A stretch of DNA of 55,269 nucleotides from Alphaproteobacteria bacterium (GTDB lineage: Bacteria > Pseudomonadota > Alphaproteobacteria > UBA8366 > Aestuariispiraceae), in assembly GCA_006844765.1 (NCBI GenBank), contig SPJV01000209.1, positions 1 through 55,269 of the forward strand, in the 5' to 3' direction. Under the pieces are notes generated by a model. The model made no database searches and was not told where the DNA came from. It worked only from the letters and a program-made list of their open reading frames with translations. Positions 24,727 through 32,701 of the stretch are shown here, one piece after another. Position 1 is the first letter of the stretch; the number at the start of each line of letters is the position of its first letter. The position numbers and the translations under genes are program-made.

Positions 24727-26748
24727 TTACTGGCAGCTCAGGCATTCCTCGTAATCATTGGTTTGCTGCTGTGGCAGGTCACCGGATTTGATGCGGCCCA
24801 TCATCGGCACGGAAACGGCCCCGCCGGCGCTGGATGCATTCGACTGAAGAAGCGATTCGTCGGCCTCTGCCCGCTGGATCGACTTGGATCGGCAGTAGTA
24901 CAGGCTTTTCACGCCCTTCTTCCAGGCTTGGAAATGCAGCTGATGCAGGTCGCGTTTGTGAATATCCGCCGGCAGGAAGACATTCAGGGACTGTGCCTGA
25001 CAAATTGACGGCGCCCGGTCGGCGGCATGTTCAATCAGCCAGCGTTGGTCCAGTTCAAATGCGGTCTTGAAGACGTCTTTCTCATCATCGCTCAGGAAGT
25101 CGAGATGCTGAACCGATCCTTCATTCACGGAGATTGAGGACCAGGTGTCATCATCATCCTTGCCTTTTTCAGCTAGGAGTTCCTGCAGGTGCCGGTTACG
25201 GACATTGAAGGAACCGCTGAGCGTCTTATGAGTGAAGCTGTTGGCGGCAATCGGCTCAATTCCCGGCGACGTGCCGCCGCAGATGATTGAGATCGATGCG
25301 GTGGGCGCAATCGCCATCTTGTTGGAGAACCGCTCCATGATGCCGAATTCCTTGGCATCTTCACAAGCGCCGCGTTCTTCCGCAAGCTTGACGGAGGCCT
25401 TGTCCGCTTCGGCCCGGATATATTTGAACATCCGGGTGTTCCAGACCTTCGCCATGACACCTTCCATCGGCAACATGTTCGCCTGCAGGAAGGAGTGGAA
25501 ACCCATGATGCCGAGGCCTACGGAACGTTCCCGCATGGCCGAATAGGTGGCGCGGCTGAAATCATCCGGCGCGCTGTCGATGAAATCCTGAAGCACGTTG
25601 TCCAGGAAGCGCATCACGTCTTCGACAAAACCTTCGTGGCCTTCCCATTCCGTATATTTCTCGACATTGAGGGAGCTCAGGCAACAGACCGCTGTGCGAT
25701 CCTTGCCCCATTTGTCGATCCCGGTCGGCAAGGTGATTTCGGAGCAGAGATTGGAGGTCTTCACCGTAAGACCTGCCAGCTTTTGGTGTTCCGGCAGCGC
25801 CTTATTCACGTGGTCGATATAGACGACATAGGGCTCGCCAGTTTCGATACGTGCCGTCAGGATGCGAATCCAGAGATCGCGTGCCCGGACGGTCCGAACC
25901 GTCGTCCGGTCTTTCGGGCTTTCCAGCTTCCATTCTTCATCTGCTTCAACGGCCCGCATGAAATCATCGGAAATCAGGATGCCATGGTGAAGGTTCAGCG
26001 CTTTGCGGTTTGGATCACCGCCGGTCGGGCGGCGGAGCTCGATAAACTCCTCGATCTCTGGATGCCAGACCGGCAGATAAACAGCAGCCGACCCGCGTCG
26101 AAGCGAGCCCTGGCTGATCGCAAGCGTCAGCGAATCCATAACCCGGATAAAGGGGACGACCCCGGATGTTTTGCCATTGGCGCCGACTTTCTCGCCAATA
26201 GAGCGCAGATTGCCCCAATAGCTGCCGATACCGCCGCCACGCGCGGCCAGCCAGACATTCTCGTTCCACAGATCGACGATCCCTTGGAGGCTATCATCGG
26301 ATTCATTCAAGAAGCAGGAAATCGGCAGCCCACGCTTGGTGCCGCCATTGGATAGCACGGGCGTTGCCGGCATAAACCAAAGCTTCGAGATATAATCGTA
26401 GAGCCGCTGCGCATGCGCAGAATCATCCGCATAATGCATGGCCACCCGGGCGAACATGTCCTGATAGCCTTCTCCCGGCATCAGGTAGCGGTCGGTCAGG
26501 GTCGCTTTGCCGAATTCCGTCAACTGGGCATCGCGCGACCGGTCGACATAGACGGTGATCCCGCGCTCGTTCTGCTTCCTGTCCCGAGTATCGATCCCCA
26601 GATCAGGACCGAAATCTGGTTCGGACCCTTTCTCTGCGCGCGATTCTTCGGAGCGGGTGTCTTGGCGCGCCTGCTCAATTGCGGCGCGAACTTTCCGTTC
26701 GATTTCCGGGTCCATGTCTTGCGCTACCTTGCTTGATCCATCCGGCAT
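24727..26748 (-). CDS. nrdA: Ribonucleoside-diphosphate reductase alpha subunit (class Ia)
   Basis: 673 residues from ATG 26748 (AGGGG nine bases upstream); the frame to 26886 adds nothing family-like. NrdA reduces NDPs to dNDPs. It keeps the active-site Cys in PISCFL, the NLCSE motif (Asn, thiyl Cys, Glu) and CCLSSLN, and ends in the exchangeable redox pair CLSC. The N-terminus lacks a full ATP-cone, so it is shorter than E. coli NrdA (761) and probably lacks dATP overall-activity control. The upstream gap holds NrdR- and DnaA-like sites; trxB in this window is a plausible electron donor route. Confidence 0.96.
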   Translation of the reverse strand: MPDGSSKVAQDMDPEIERKVRAAIEQARQDTRSEESRAEKGSEPDFGPDLGIDTRDRKQNERGITVYVDRSRDAQLTEFGKATLTDRYLMPGEGYQDMFARVAMHYADDSAHAQRLYDYISKLWFMPATPVLSNGGTKRGLPISCFLNESDDSLQGIVDLWNENVWLAARGGGIGSYWGNLRSIGEKVGANGKTSGVVPFIRVMDSLTLAISQGSLRRGSAAVYLPVWHPEIEEFIELRRPTGGDPNRKALNLHHGILISDDFMRAVEADEEWKLESPKDRTTVRTVRARDLWIRILTARIETGEPYVVYIDHVNKALPEHQKLAGLTVKTSNLCSEITLPTGIDKWGKDRTAVCCLSSLNVEKYTEWEGHEGFVEDVMRFLDNVLQDFIDSAPDDFSRATYSAMRERSVGLGIMGFHSFLQANMLPMEGVMAKVWNTRMFKYIRAEADKASVKLAEERGACEDAKEFGIMERFSNKMAIAPTASISIICGGTSPGIEPIAANSFTHKTLSGSFNVRNRHLQELLAEKGKDDDDTWSSISVNEGSVQHLDFLSDDEKDVFKTAFELDQRWLIEHAADRAPSICQAQSLNVFLPADIHKRDLHQLHFQAWKKGVKSLYYCRSKSIQRAEADESLLQSNASSAGGAVSVPMMGRIKSGDLPQQQTNDYEECLSCQ

Positions 26749-27013
26749 GTCCAAATTCCCCTCGCTCCGCCTATATCTAGCCCCCGTTGATCGAGAGGGG
26801 AGAGACGGGCGTAAAGTCTGATCCCAGTACTTTTCCAAAACCATCCGCGATTCCATCCACAAGAAAGGGAACCGCAACCTACCCATTCGGTGCGCTGAGA
26901 AGTCCCGGTTTTCAGCCTTTATTTGGCTCTTGAAACGAGGTCTCTACACACTGAAAAAATTTATCACCGTCTTTCACAGACACGAGGCTGGAACATTCAG
27001 TGGGAAACTTGCC

Positions 27014-27034
27014 TTACCCACAAAGTTATCCACA
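27014..27034. promoter_or_regulatory. Two DnaA-box-like sites upstream of nrdA
   Basis: TTATCCACA (27026-27034) is a perfect DnaA consensus box and TTACCCACA (27014-27022) a one-mismatch copy, 12 bp apart start to start. They flank the NrdR-like pair on its nrdA side, about 270 bp from the nrdA start. Confidence 0.55.
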
Positions 27035-27040
27035 GAGGCA

Positions 27041-27087
27041 ATACCATATCTCGTGTTGCTGATAACAAGACGAACAAGATATAGCGA
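27041..27087. promoter_or_regulatory. Paired NrdR-box-like sites in the nrdA/SRAP divergent region
   Basis: ATACCATATCTCGTGT (27041-27056) matches the NrdR consensus at about 13 of 16 positions. GAACAAGATATAGCGA (27072-27087), read on the other strand, matches about 12. Starts are exactly 31 bp apart, the same as at nrdB. They lie 293 bp upstream of nrdA and 125 bp before the SRAP gene, in a 463-bp gap with no other gene, so either or both genes may be controlled. Confidence 0.65.
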
Positions 27088-27211
27088 TTGCCTTAAATCT
27101 GTCAAAAAGAATCCTTATTTCCCTCAACAGGTTTTTAGAGTGTTGAAAAATAGTCGATTTACCGTCGGTTTTTGCTGCGTTTTCCGATTGGCTCGGGCAC
27201 AATCGCGCCCC

Positions 27212-27934
27212 ATGTGTGGACGATATTCATTGACGACGCCGGTAGACGGCCTTCGAAAGCTGTTCGGGTTCGATCAGCTGCCGAATCTCCCTGCCCGATA
27301 TAATATTGCGCCGACGCAGGCTGTTCTGGCGGTGCGCTCGGACGATTCCGGCGGGCGGGAAGCCTTCATGGCGCGGTGGGGGCTTATTCCCGGCTGGGCC
27401 AAGGATCCTTCGATTGGGGCAAAGACGATCAATGCCCGCGCCGAAACTATTGCGGAGAAGCCGGCCTATAAAGCAGCCTTTCGCAGACGGCGCTGCTTGG
27501 TTCCGGTCGATGCCTTTTATGAGTGGGTCAATGCAGACCGATCCGATGGCAAAAAACAGCCCCATTGCATCTATTTCGAAGACCGTGACCCCTTTGCTTT
27601 CGCAGGCGTGTGGGAGCGGTGGCAGGGCGGCGATGGGTCTGACGTCGAAACTCTGAGCATTGTGACGACTGAGGCGTCCGCAGCGATTGCGCCGCTGCAT
27701 CATCGGATGCCGGTAATTCTGGACCCGTCTAACTTCCGAACCTGGTTGACGGGCGACCCGGAAGCGGCGGGGGCGCTGATGACGCCCTATGAAGGCGCGC
27801 GTGTTATCGCCTTCCATCCGGTTTCCACCCGCGTTAACAATGTGCGCAATGATGATTCTGGTCTGTGGGAATTCGAAGAGCCGGTTGTCGACGCCCCAGA
27901 GCCTCCCAAGAAGGCGCAGCTCTCGCTGTTCTAA
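27212..27934 (+). CDS. SRAP (HMCES/YedK) abasic-site protein
   Basis: 240 residues from ATG 27212; the start is fixed because Cys2 (MCGRYSL) is the catalytic residue that forms a thiazolidine crosslink with abasic sites in single-stranded DNA. Other active-site elements are INARAET (Asn), FYEWV (Glu) and LHHRMPVIL (His). The frame upstream to 26930 is not family-like. It diverges from nrdA across the NrdR/DnaA-like sites, linking replication-fork damage protection with dNTP supply by position. Confidence 0.94.
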   Translation: MCGRYSLTTPVDGLRKLFGFDQLPNLPARYNIAPTQAVLAVRSDDSGGREAFMARWGLIPGWAKDPSIGAKTINARAETIAEKPAYKAAFRRRRCLVPVDAFYEWVNADRSDGKKQPHCIYFEDRDPFAFAGVWERWQGGDGSDVETLSIVTTEASAAIAPLHHRMPVILDPSNFRTWLTGDPEAAGALMTPYEGARVIAFHPVSTRVNNVRNDDSGLWEFEEPVVDAPEPPKKAQLSLF

Positions 27935-27959
27935 ATCGTGTTCTTTTTTACCGGAAAGT

Positions 27960-28038
27960 GGCCCGTATTGGTCAGGCCCCGCATCGCTTAGGCCCCGCAT
28001 CGCTTAGGCCCCGCATCGCTCAGGCCCCGTATTGGTTA
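27960..28038. repeat. Tandem 16-bp repeat, about five units
   Basis: Units read GGCCCGTATTGGTCA, GGCCCCGCATCGCTTA twice, GGCCCCGCATCGCTCA and GGCCCCGTATTGGTTA. The outer two share CGTATTGGT and the inner three CGCATCGCT. The array lies between the ends of the SRAP and TAXI genes, and the last unit includes the TAXI stop codon. Confidence 0.85.
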
Positions 28039-29076
28039 GGTAACGCCGGCCGATTTATAGTAAGCCAAGGCGCCTTCATGCAGTGGAACAAAAGAATCCT
28101 GTGCGGCTTGTTCCAAGGTTGGGAAGGCGTGATCGGGGCTGCTGAGCCGGAATAGATCCGCGGCCTCCCCCTGCCAAAGCGCGCGGGTAATCCGCTCGAC
28201 CAGGCTTGGGTCTGCGTCTTGGCGAACCACCCACATCACGCCAAGCGAAAGGGTCGAGGTCGGGGGTAAATCGCGATAAACCGCTGGGATTTCGCTGTGC
28301 CGTACGAAAGGGTGAAACCCGTTCAAAGTCGCCGCATTTTCCCGTGGGATATCCAGCAAACGAATGGGGCTGCGCCCATGCAGATCTTCGATTGCGTCAA
28401 TGGGATCGGCGCCAAACTCAAAGAAAGCGTCAAGTTTTCCCTTTTCCAACCAATCGGCGGCTGGCCCCGGTTTCATGAAGAAGGGGATAACCTGCTCTGT
28501 TTTTATGCCGTAGAGCTGAAGCAGGCGCCGTACGATGGCAATGGTGCCGGACCCGCTTGTCCCGAGTGAAACCCGTTTCCCTGCCAGATCGCGCGGTGTC
28601 TTGATGTCAGAATCTGCCCGTACCACGACGTGGAGTTTCACATTTCCAAGATTGGCGATGTTCCGCAATCCCTCGAACGGATCGTAGTATTGGAATGGGC
28701 CTGTGCCTTTGTAGGCGCGATAGGCGATGTCCGAATGAACCAGGGCGCTTTCCAACCGACCCTTCATCATGTCTTCAATATTGGGGATAGACCCGGAATT
28801 CGATTGCGCAACAGCAATCAAACCGGGGACGCCGCACAGCCCCCCCTGGTCGCAATCCAGGCCGCCGGGTGGTCGGCTGATCCCCGCAGATAAGGCGGTC
28901 CCCAGAAAATACAGGGTCTCCGCCGTGGGGCCGGTCCCGATTCGAAAGAAGGTCAGCTTCTCCCCAGCCTTCGCGGCGGAGGCCCCTGGCAACAGCAGGG
29001 ACGATCCAAGCGCCAGCGCTCCGCGCATCGTGGCGCGGCGGGAGATGTCGAGCTTGATCTGGTTCGCTTTGAGCAT
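28036..29076 (-). CDS. TAXI-family TRAP transporter substrate-binding protein
   Basis: 346 residues. The N-terminus has an RR-containing signal (SRRATMRGALALGSSLLLPGASA), possibly Tat-dependent. The mature part is a TAXI (TRAP-associated extracytoplasmic immunogenic) binding protein: FFRIGTGPTAETLYFLGTAL and later KRVSLGTSGSGT. Such proteins feed a fused membrane permease, but none is encoded here, so it is an orphan whose permease must lie elsewhere. It sits at the end of the cobalamin gene run, 55 bp after the Tag-like gene. The ligand is unknown. Confidence 0.85.
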   Translation of the reverse strand: MLKANQIKLDISRRATMRGALALGSSLLLPGASAAKAGEKLTFFRIGTGPTAETLYFLGTALSAGISRPPGGLDCDQGGLCGVPGLIAVAQSNSGSIPNIEDMMKGRLESALVHSDIAYRAYKGTGPFQYYDPFEGLRNIANLGNVKLHVVVRADSDIKTPRDLAGKRVSLGTSGSGTIAIVRRLLQLYGIKTEQVIPFFMKPGPAADWLEKGKLDAFFEFGADPIDAIEDLHGRSPIRLLDIPRENAATLNGFHPFVRHSEIPAVYRDLPPTSTLSLGVMWVVRQDADPSLVERITRALWQGEAADLFRLSSPDHAFPTLEQAAQDSFVPLHEGALAYYKSAGVT

Positions 29077-29131
29077 GGGGCGGTTCTACGCCTGACCATC
29101 GTCAGCCGTCAATGGTCAGACTGCAAGGAAG

Positions 29132-29803
29132 TCAGGGTCCAGTGCTGCGGGCGAGAACCTGGCTGATCTCTGTCAGCGACCTTCCCGATTCCGCACGCCA
29201 CATGTTGAAGGCTTCCTGTACAGCCATCATGGCGCGCTTGCCGCCTGGTGGTTTGTCGATCACATTTTCCGCAATCAACCGGGCAACAACATCTTGGGAC
29301 AGCACATAGGCATCCTTGCCGACCCAGCGTGGGACTCGCTGTCCGGTCAGGGCCCCAAGCCGGCTACCCCGTTTGGCCAATAGGGCGAGGAAGTCAGCAT
29401 GGGTCTCGGTTGGCCAATCGGCGAAATAGGTCGATGCGGAACCGTGCTCGGCAGCGACCTCGCGCAGGAAGGCGGCGTTTTGCACGACGGCTTTCAGTTT
29501 CATCCCATTGCGAATGACCCGTCGGTCAGACAGCAGACCCTCAATATCTTCATCGGTGAAGGCGGCGACGGCAGCTGGATTGAATCCGTGGAAGCAGGTT
29601 TCGAAATCAGGCCATTTGGCGTCAACGACTTTCCAAGCAAAGCCAGCCTGGAAGAGACATTTTGCCATGGCCGACAGCCACCGGTCGTCCCCGATGCCGC
29701 GCAATTCTTCTATCGGCAAGGGCTTGGAGAGCAATCCCTCCAGCGTGGTTGTGCCGCCATGGCGCGCCGCCGCAATCTCAAAGATTTCTTCGAAGCTGCG
29801 CAT
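29132..29803 (-). CDS. DNA-3-methyladenine glycosylase I-like protein
   Basis: 223 residues. Tag-type glycosylases remove 3-methyladenine. CLFQAGFAWKVVDAKWPDF and GFNPAAVAAFTDEDIEGLL, then RRVIRNGMKL, follow the Tag pattern closely. The N-terminal Cys and C-terminal His/Cys that bind structural zinc in E. coli Tag are not evident, so this is a divergent, zinc-free branch. Its ATG overlaps the last base of cobW (TGATG), implying coupling, though the two functions are unrelated. Confidence 0.8.
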   Translation of the reverse strand: MRSFEEIFEIAAARHGGTTTLEGLLSKPLPIEELRGIGDDRWLSAMAKCLFQAGFAWKVVDAKWPDFETCFHGFNPAAVAAFTDEDIEGLLSDRRVIRNGMKLKAVVQNAAFLREVAAEHGSASTYFADWPTETHADFLALLAKRGSRLGALTGQRVPRWVGKDAYVLSQDVVARLIAENVIDKPPGGKRAMMAVQEAFNMWRAESGRSLTEISQVLARSTGP

Positions 29804-30840
29804 CAGCCAGCGACAGCCGCCTCGATCGCGGCACGATCAAGGCCTTTGCGGCCGATGATGACCAATTCCGTCCGCCGCGCCTCACCTGCCGTCCAAGGGC
29901 GGTCGAAATAGCGTTGAATGCGGGGGCCGACGCCTTGCAGGACTTCACGCCGTGATGCGCTGGGGCGGTCCAGGAACCCTTTGATGCGCAGAATGTCATG
30001 ATCGGTGGCAGCGGTTCTAAGCCGTGCTTCCAATCCGTCGACATCCTCAATCGAACCCAGCGTCATGGTGAAGCTGTCGAAATCATCATGGTCATGATCG
30101 TCTTCACCGTCATGGCTGTCATGATGGCTGGGACGGTTGGCCAAATCATCTTCCGCACTTGCGTCCAATCCCAGCAAGACCCGGGGATCTACCGCAGCAT
30201 TCGCCGCCCGGACGACATGGACGCCTGGGCGCAGATGATTGATTAACTGGCTCTCCACCAAGGCGGCCCCATCCTCCTCCAACAAATCTGTTTTGTTGAG
30301 GACGATCATATCGGCGCAGAGCAATTGGTCTTCAAAGACTTCTTCCAGTGGATTTTCGTGGTCGAGCGCGTCATCGGCCTCCCGTTGGGATTGGACAGCG
30401 TCCTCATCATCGGCGAAGCGGCCTTCCGCAACGGCCTTGCCATCGACAACCGTGACCACACCGTCGACCGTAACGCGGGCTTTCACTTCTGGCCAATTGA
30501 AGGCTTTCACAAGCGGTTTCGGCAGAGCGAGACCGGAAGTCTCAATCAAAATGTGGTCGGGCTTGTCCGGACGGTCGAGGATCGCTTCGATAGCCGGCAG
30601 GAAATCATCCGCCACAGTGCAGCAGATACATCCATTGGCAAGCTCGACAATGTCTTCTTCGCCGCAGCCTTCGATCCCGCAGCCCAGGAGCATTTCCCGA
30701 TCAATGCCCAGGTCGCCGAATTCATTGATCAGGAAGGCGAGTTTTTTGCCCTGATTGTTTTCGATCATATGCCGGATCAGGCTCGTCTTGCCCGCCCCCA
30801 GGAAACCCGTGACCACTGTTGCTGGAATACGCGCTGCCAT
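29803..30840 (-). CDS. cobW: CobW, G3E GTPase metallochaperone for cobalamin synthesis
   Basis: 345 residues. CobW supplies Co(II) for corrin cobalt insertion. The P-loop GFLGAGKTSLI (about 11-21), the metal motif CICCTV (about 72) and NKTD (about 180) are all present. A His/Asp-rich stretch (HHDSHDGEDDHDHDD, about 240) precedes the C-terminal CobW_C domain and may hold metal. AAAGGA is nine bases upstream. It lies 6 bp after cobU; cobN, its usual neighbour, is not in the window. Zinc-type COG0523 proteins are the alternative, but context argues for CobW. Confidence 0.93.
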   Translation of the reverse strand: MAARIPATVVTGFLGAGKTSLIRHMIENNQGKKLAFLINEFGDLGIDREMLLGCGIEGCGEEDIVELANGCICCTVADDFLPAIEAILDRPDKPDHILIETSGLALPKPLVKAFNWPEVKARVTVDGVVTVVDGKAVAEGRFADDEDAVQSQREADDALDHENPLEEVFEDQLLCADMIVLNKTDLLEEDGAALVESQLINHLRPGVHVVRAANAAVDPRVLLGLDASAEDDLANRPSHHDSHDGEDDHDHDDFDSFTMTLGSIEDVDGLEARLRTAATDHDILRIKGFLDRPSASRREVLQGVGPRIQRYFDRPWTAGEARRTELVIIGRKGLDRAAIEAAVAG

Positions 30841-30846
30841 CTGATT

Positions 30847-31389
30847 TTATCCTTTCAGAACCAACGGCAATCCTGCCGCGATCAATTCAACTCTGTTAGC
30901 CCGTTCCGCAAAACGCCGGTTGAGCGCACCTTGCGCATCCCGAAACCGACGAGCCAGCGCATTCTCCGGAACGATGCCGAGCCCGACTTCATTGGAAACG
31001 GCGATCACCGGTCCGCCCGCGTCATCAAGCGCCGCCAATAGCTTATCCGTCGCGCTGTCGCAATCAGCCTCTGCCAGCATTTGATTGGTAAGCCAGAGCG
31101 TCAGGCAATCAATCAATAGGACGCGGTCCGGCGACGCCTCTGCCTGGATCGTTTCCGCCAGTGCCATCGGGGCTTCGAGTGTCATCCAATGTGGCCCGCG
31201 CTCCGCCTGATGGGCAGCGATCCTGACATGCATTTCGTCATCGAACGCCTGGGCGGTTGCGACATAGACCGGAGACAGCCCCTCGCTTAAATGAACCCGC
31301 TCCGCATGGTCGAGGGCGCGCCGGGTCTTGCCGGACCGGGCGCCTCCCAAGATCAACATCGTGGCGGGAAGAGGGGCAGAAACACTCAT
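30847..31389 (-). CDS. cobU: Adenosylcobinamide kinase / guanylyltransferase
   Basis: 180 residues (also called CobP). It phosphorylates adenosylcobinamide and transfers GMP to give AdoCbi-GDP. The Walker A GGARSGKTR, the following RAL-type helix, YVATAQAFDDEM and the DCLTLWLTNQM segment are typical; the second-half VSNEVGLGIVPENALARRFRD carries the guanylyl-acceptor region. Its start overlaps the stop of the preceding unknown gene by 4 bp. Full length and apparently functional. Confidence 0.95.
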   Translation of the reverse strand: MSVSAPLPATMLILGGARSGKTRRALDHAERVHLSEGLSPVYVATAQAFDDEMHVRIAAHQAERGPHWMTLEAPMALAETIQAEASPDRVLLIDCLTLWLTNQMLAEADCDSATDKLLAALDDAGGPVIAVSNEVGLGIVPENALARRFRDAQGALNRRFAERANRVELIAAGLPLVLKG

Positions 31390-31955
31390 CGCTGTTGGGC
31401 GGTTCGGTCAATTGGTGTGTCATCAGCACTTGCTTCACCCAGGCGCAGAATTCGATCCCGCCCGGCAAGCGGCCCATACACCCCTTCAGGTTCCGGAGAA
31501 CCCCGCAAGGCGATGTTGAAGACAACGGCGCCATTGGCCGGGATATCCAGGGGATCGATCTCGATCGAATTTCCGTTCACTCTTGGGGCTGCGACTGATG
31601 TCGTATCAGGCCGGGCCCCTCGGAATTCGGAAAACGCGGCTTCGATCACTTGTGTGAAAGATGGGTAGACGATGACGATGGGTTTCGTGAAATCTGTGCG
31701 GGCAACCGGCGCCTTGCCGCGGTTTGAAAAGGACAGGCGAACCATCAGGACACCCTTGCCTTCCGGGGGTGCGAAATCACCGAGCGCGTCTTTAAACTCT
31801 TCGGAGATGTCATCCAGAGGCTCTGCATAGAATTCATAACGAAGATCATGGTTCGGGGTTTCCCGCCGGGCCTTTCGGCGGGCATTCCCGATCATCAGGG
31901 CGACCATTAAGATCAACACTGCCCCCATGCCGTAGAGGATGATCTGTCCCATCAT
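31386..31955 (-). CDS. Membrane-anchored protein of unknown function in the cob operon
   Basis: 189 residues: one N-terminal membrane segment (IILYGMGAVLILMVALMIGNA) then a basic RRKARRE stop-transfer, so the C-part could be cytoplasmic. The remainder looks like a beta-sandwich (VLMVRLSFSNRGKAPV ... IVIVYPSF ... GAVVFNIALRG). I do not recognise the family. It overlaps cobU by 4 bp and sits 58 bp after the CobC-like gene, so it is embedded in the cobalamin operon. Confidence 0.75.
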   Translation of the reverse strand: MMGQIILYGMGAVLILMVALMIGNARRKARRETPNHDLRYEFYAEPLDDISEEFKDALGDFAPPEGKGVLMVRLSFSNRGKAPVARTDFTKPIVIVYPSFTQVIEAAFSEFRGARPDTTSVAAPRVNGNSIEIDPLDIPANGAVVFNIALRGSPEPEGVYGPLAGRDRILRLGEASADDTPIDRTAQQR

Positions 31956-32013
31956 GATTGCGTGCCTATCTGTTCTGCGAAACGACTGAGAACATTATCT
32001 AGTCTTAAGCGGG

Positions 32014-32688
32014 TCACTTTGGAAGGCGGTTGACCGCGACAACCCGCCAGGAGATGCCTCTGGTTGATTCAATTCGGTCGATTCGCGTGACGGACAGATT
32101 GTCGATCTGGAACCCGAGCGCGCGTTCCGCGTCGAGACCGAGCGCGATGGCGAGCGCTGCCCGGATCACGCCGCCATGGCTGACGGAGATCACATGCTCC
32201 CGCTCCGGCGCGCCTTCGTTCAACCGTGCCTGCACATGGGCATCAATGCCGCTGGCCACGCGTGGGATCAGATCGGCGAAGCTGTCGCCACCGGGCGGAC
32301 GACTATAGCCGGGGGCGAGCCAGAACCCCGGAGGCCCGGAGCCTTCGACCGAAAGCTCGTCATAGGTAAGCCCCTGCCAATCGCCGAACCCTTGTTCAAT
32401 TAAGTCCGGCTCCTGGACGCCTTCCGGCATGTTCAGTCCGGCAGCAGCGATTGCAGCGGCGGTCTGGTGTGTGCGTTTCAGCGGGCTCAAGATCAGGCGG
32501 GCATTTTCGGGCAGCATCTTTGCTAGTCCGCCAAAAGAGGCCGCATCACTGGTGTCGCAATTGGGATCGCTATTGCCATAGATCCGCCCGTTGTTTTCCC
32601 GAACCGGCGCGTGGCGGACCCACCACCATGTACTGACCGCCATCGCTTCCCGTTGCACAGATTTTGGGGTGCTCATAAGATTTGTCAT
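32014..32688 (-). CDS. Histidine phosphatase, likely alpha-ribazole phosphatase (CobC-like)
   Basis: 224 residues of the phosphoglycerate-mutase-like family. The catalytic RHAPV motif lies near residue 25, the second phosphate-binding Arg in SPLKRTHQT, a Glu in EQGFGDWQG and the second catalytic His in SVSHGGV. Between cobS and cobU the natural job is removal of the 5'-phosphate of alpha-ribazole in nucleotide-loop assembly. The start is uncertain: ATG 32688 lacks a Shine-Dalgarno and lies 13 bp after cobS; an ATG 15 codons in (AMAVSTWW) is an alternative. Confidence 0.85.
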   Translation of the reverse strand: MTNLMSTPKSVQREAMAVSTWWWVRHAPVRENNGRIYGNSDPNCDTSDAASFGGLAKMLPENARLILSPLKRTHQTAAAIAAAGLNMPEGVQEPDLIEQGFGDWQGLTYDELSVEGSGPPGFWLAPGYSRPPGGDSFADLIPRVASGIDAHVQARLNEGAPEREHVISVSHGGVIRAALAIALGLDAERALGFQIDNLSVTRIDRIESTRGISWRVVAVNRLPK

Positions 32689-32701
32689 CCATTTGAAAGG
32701 G

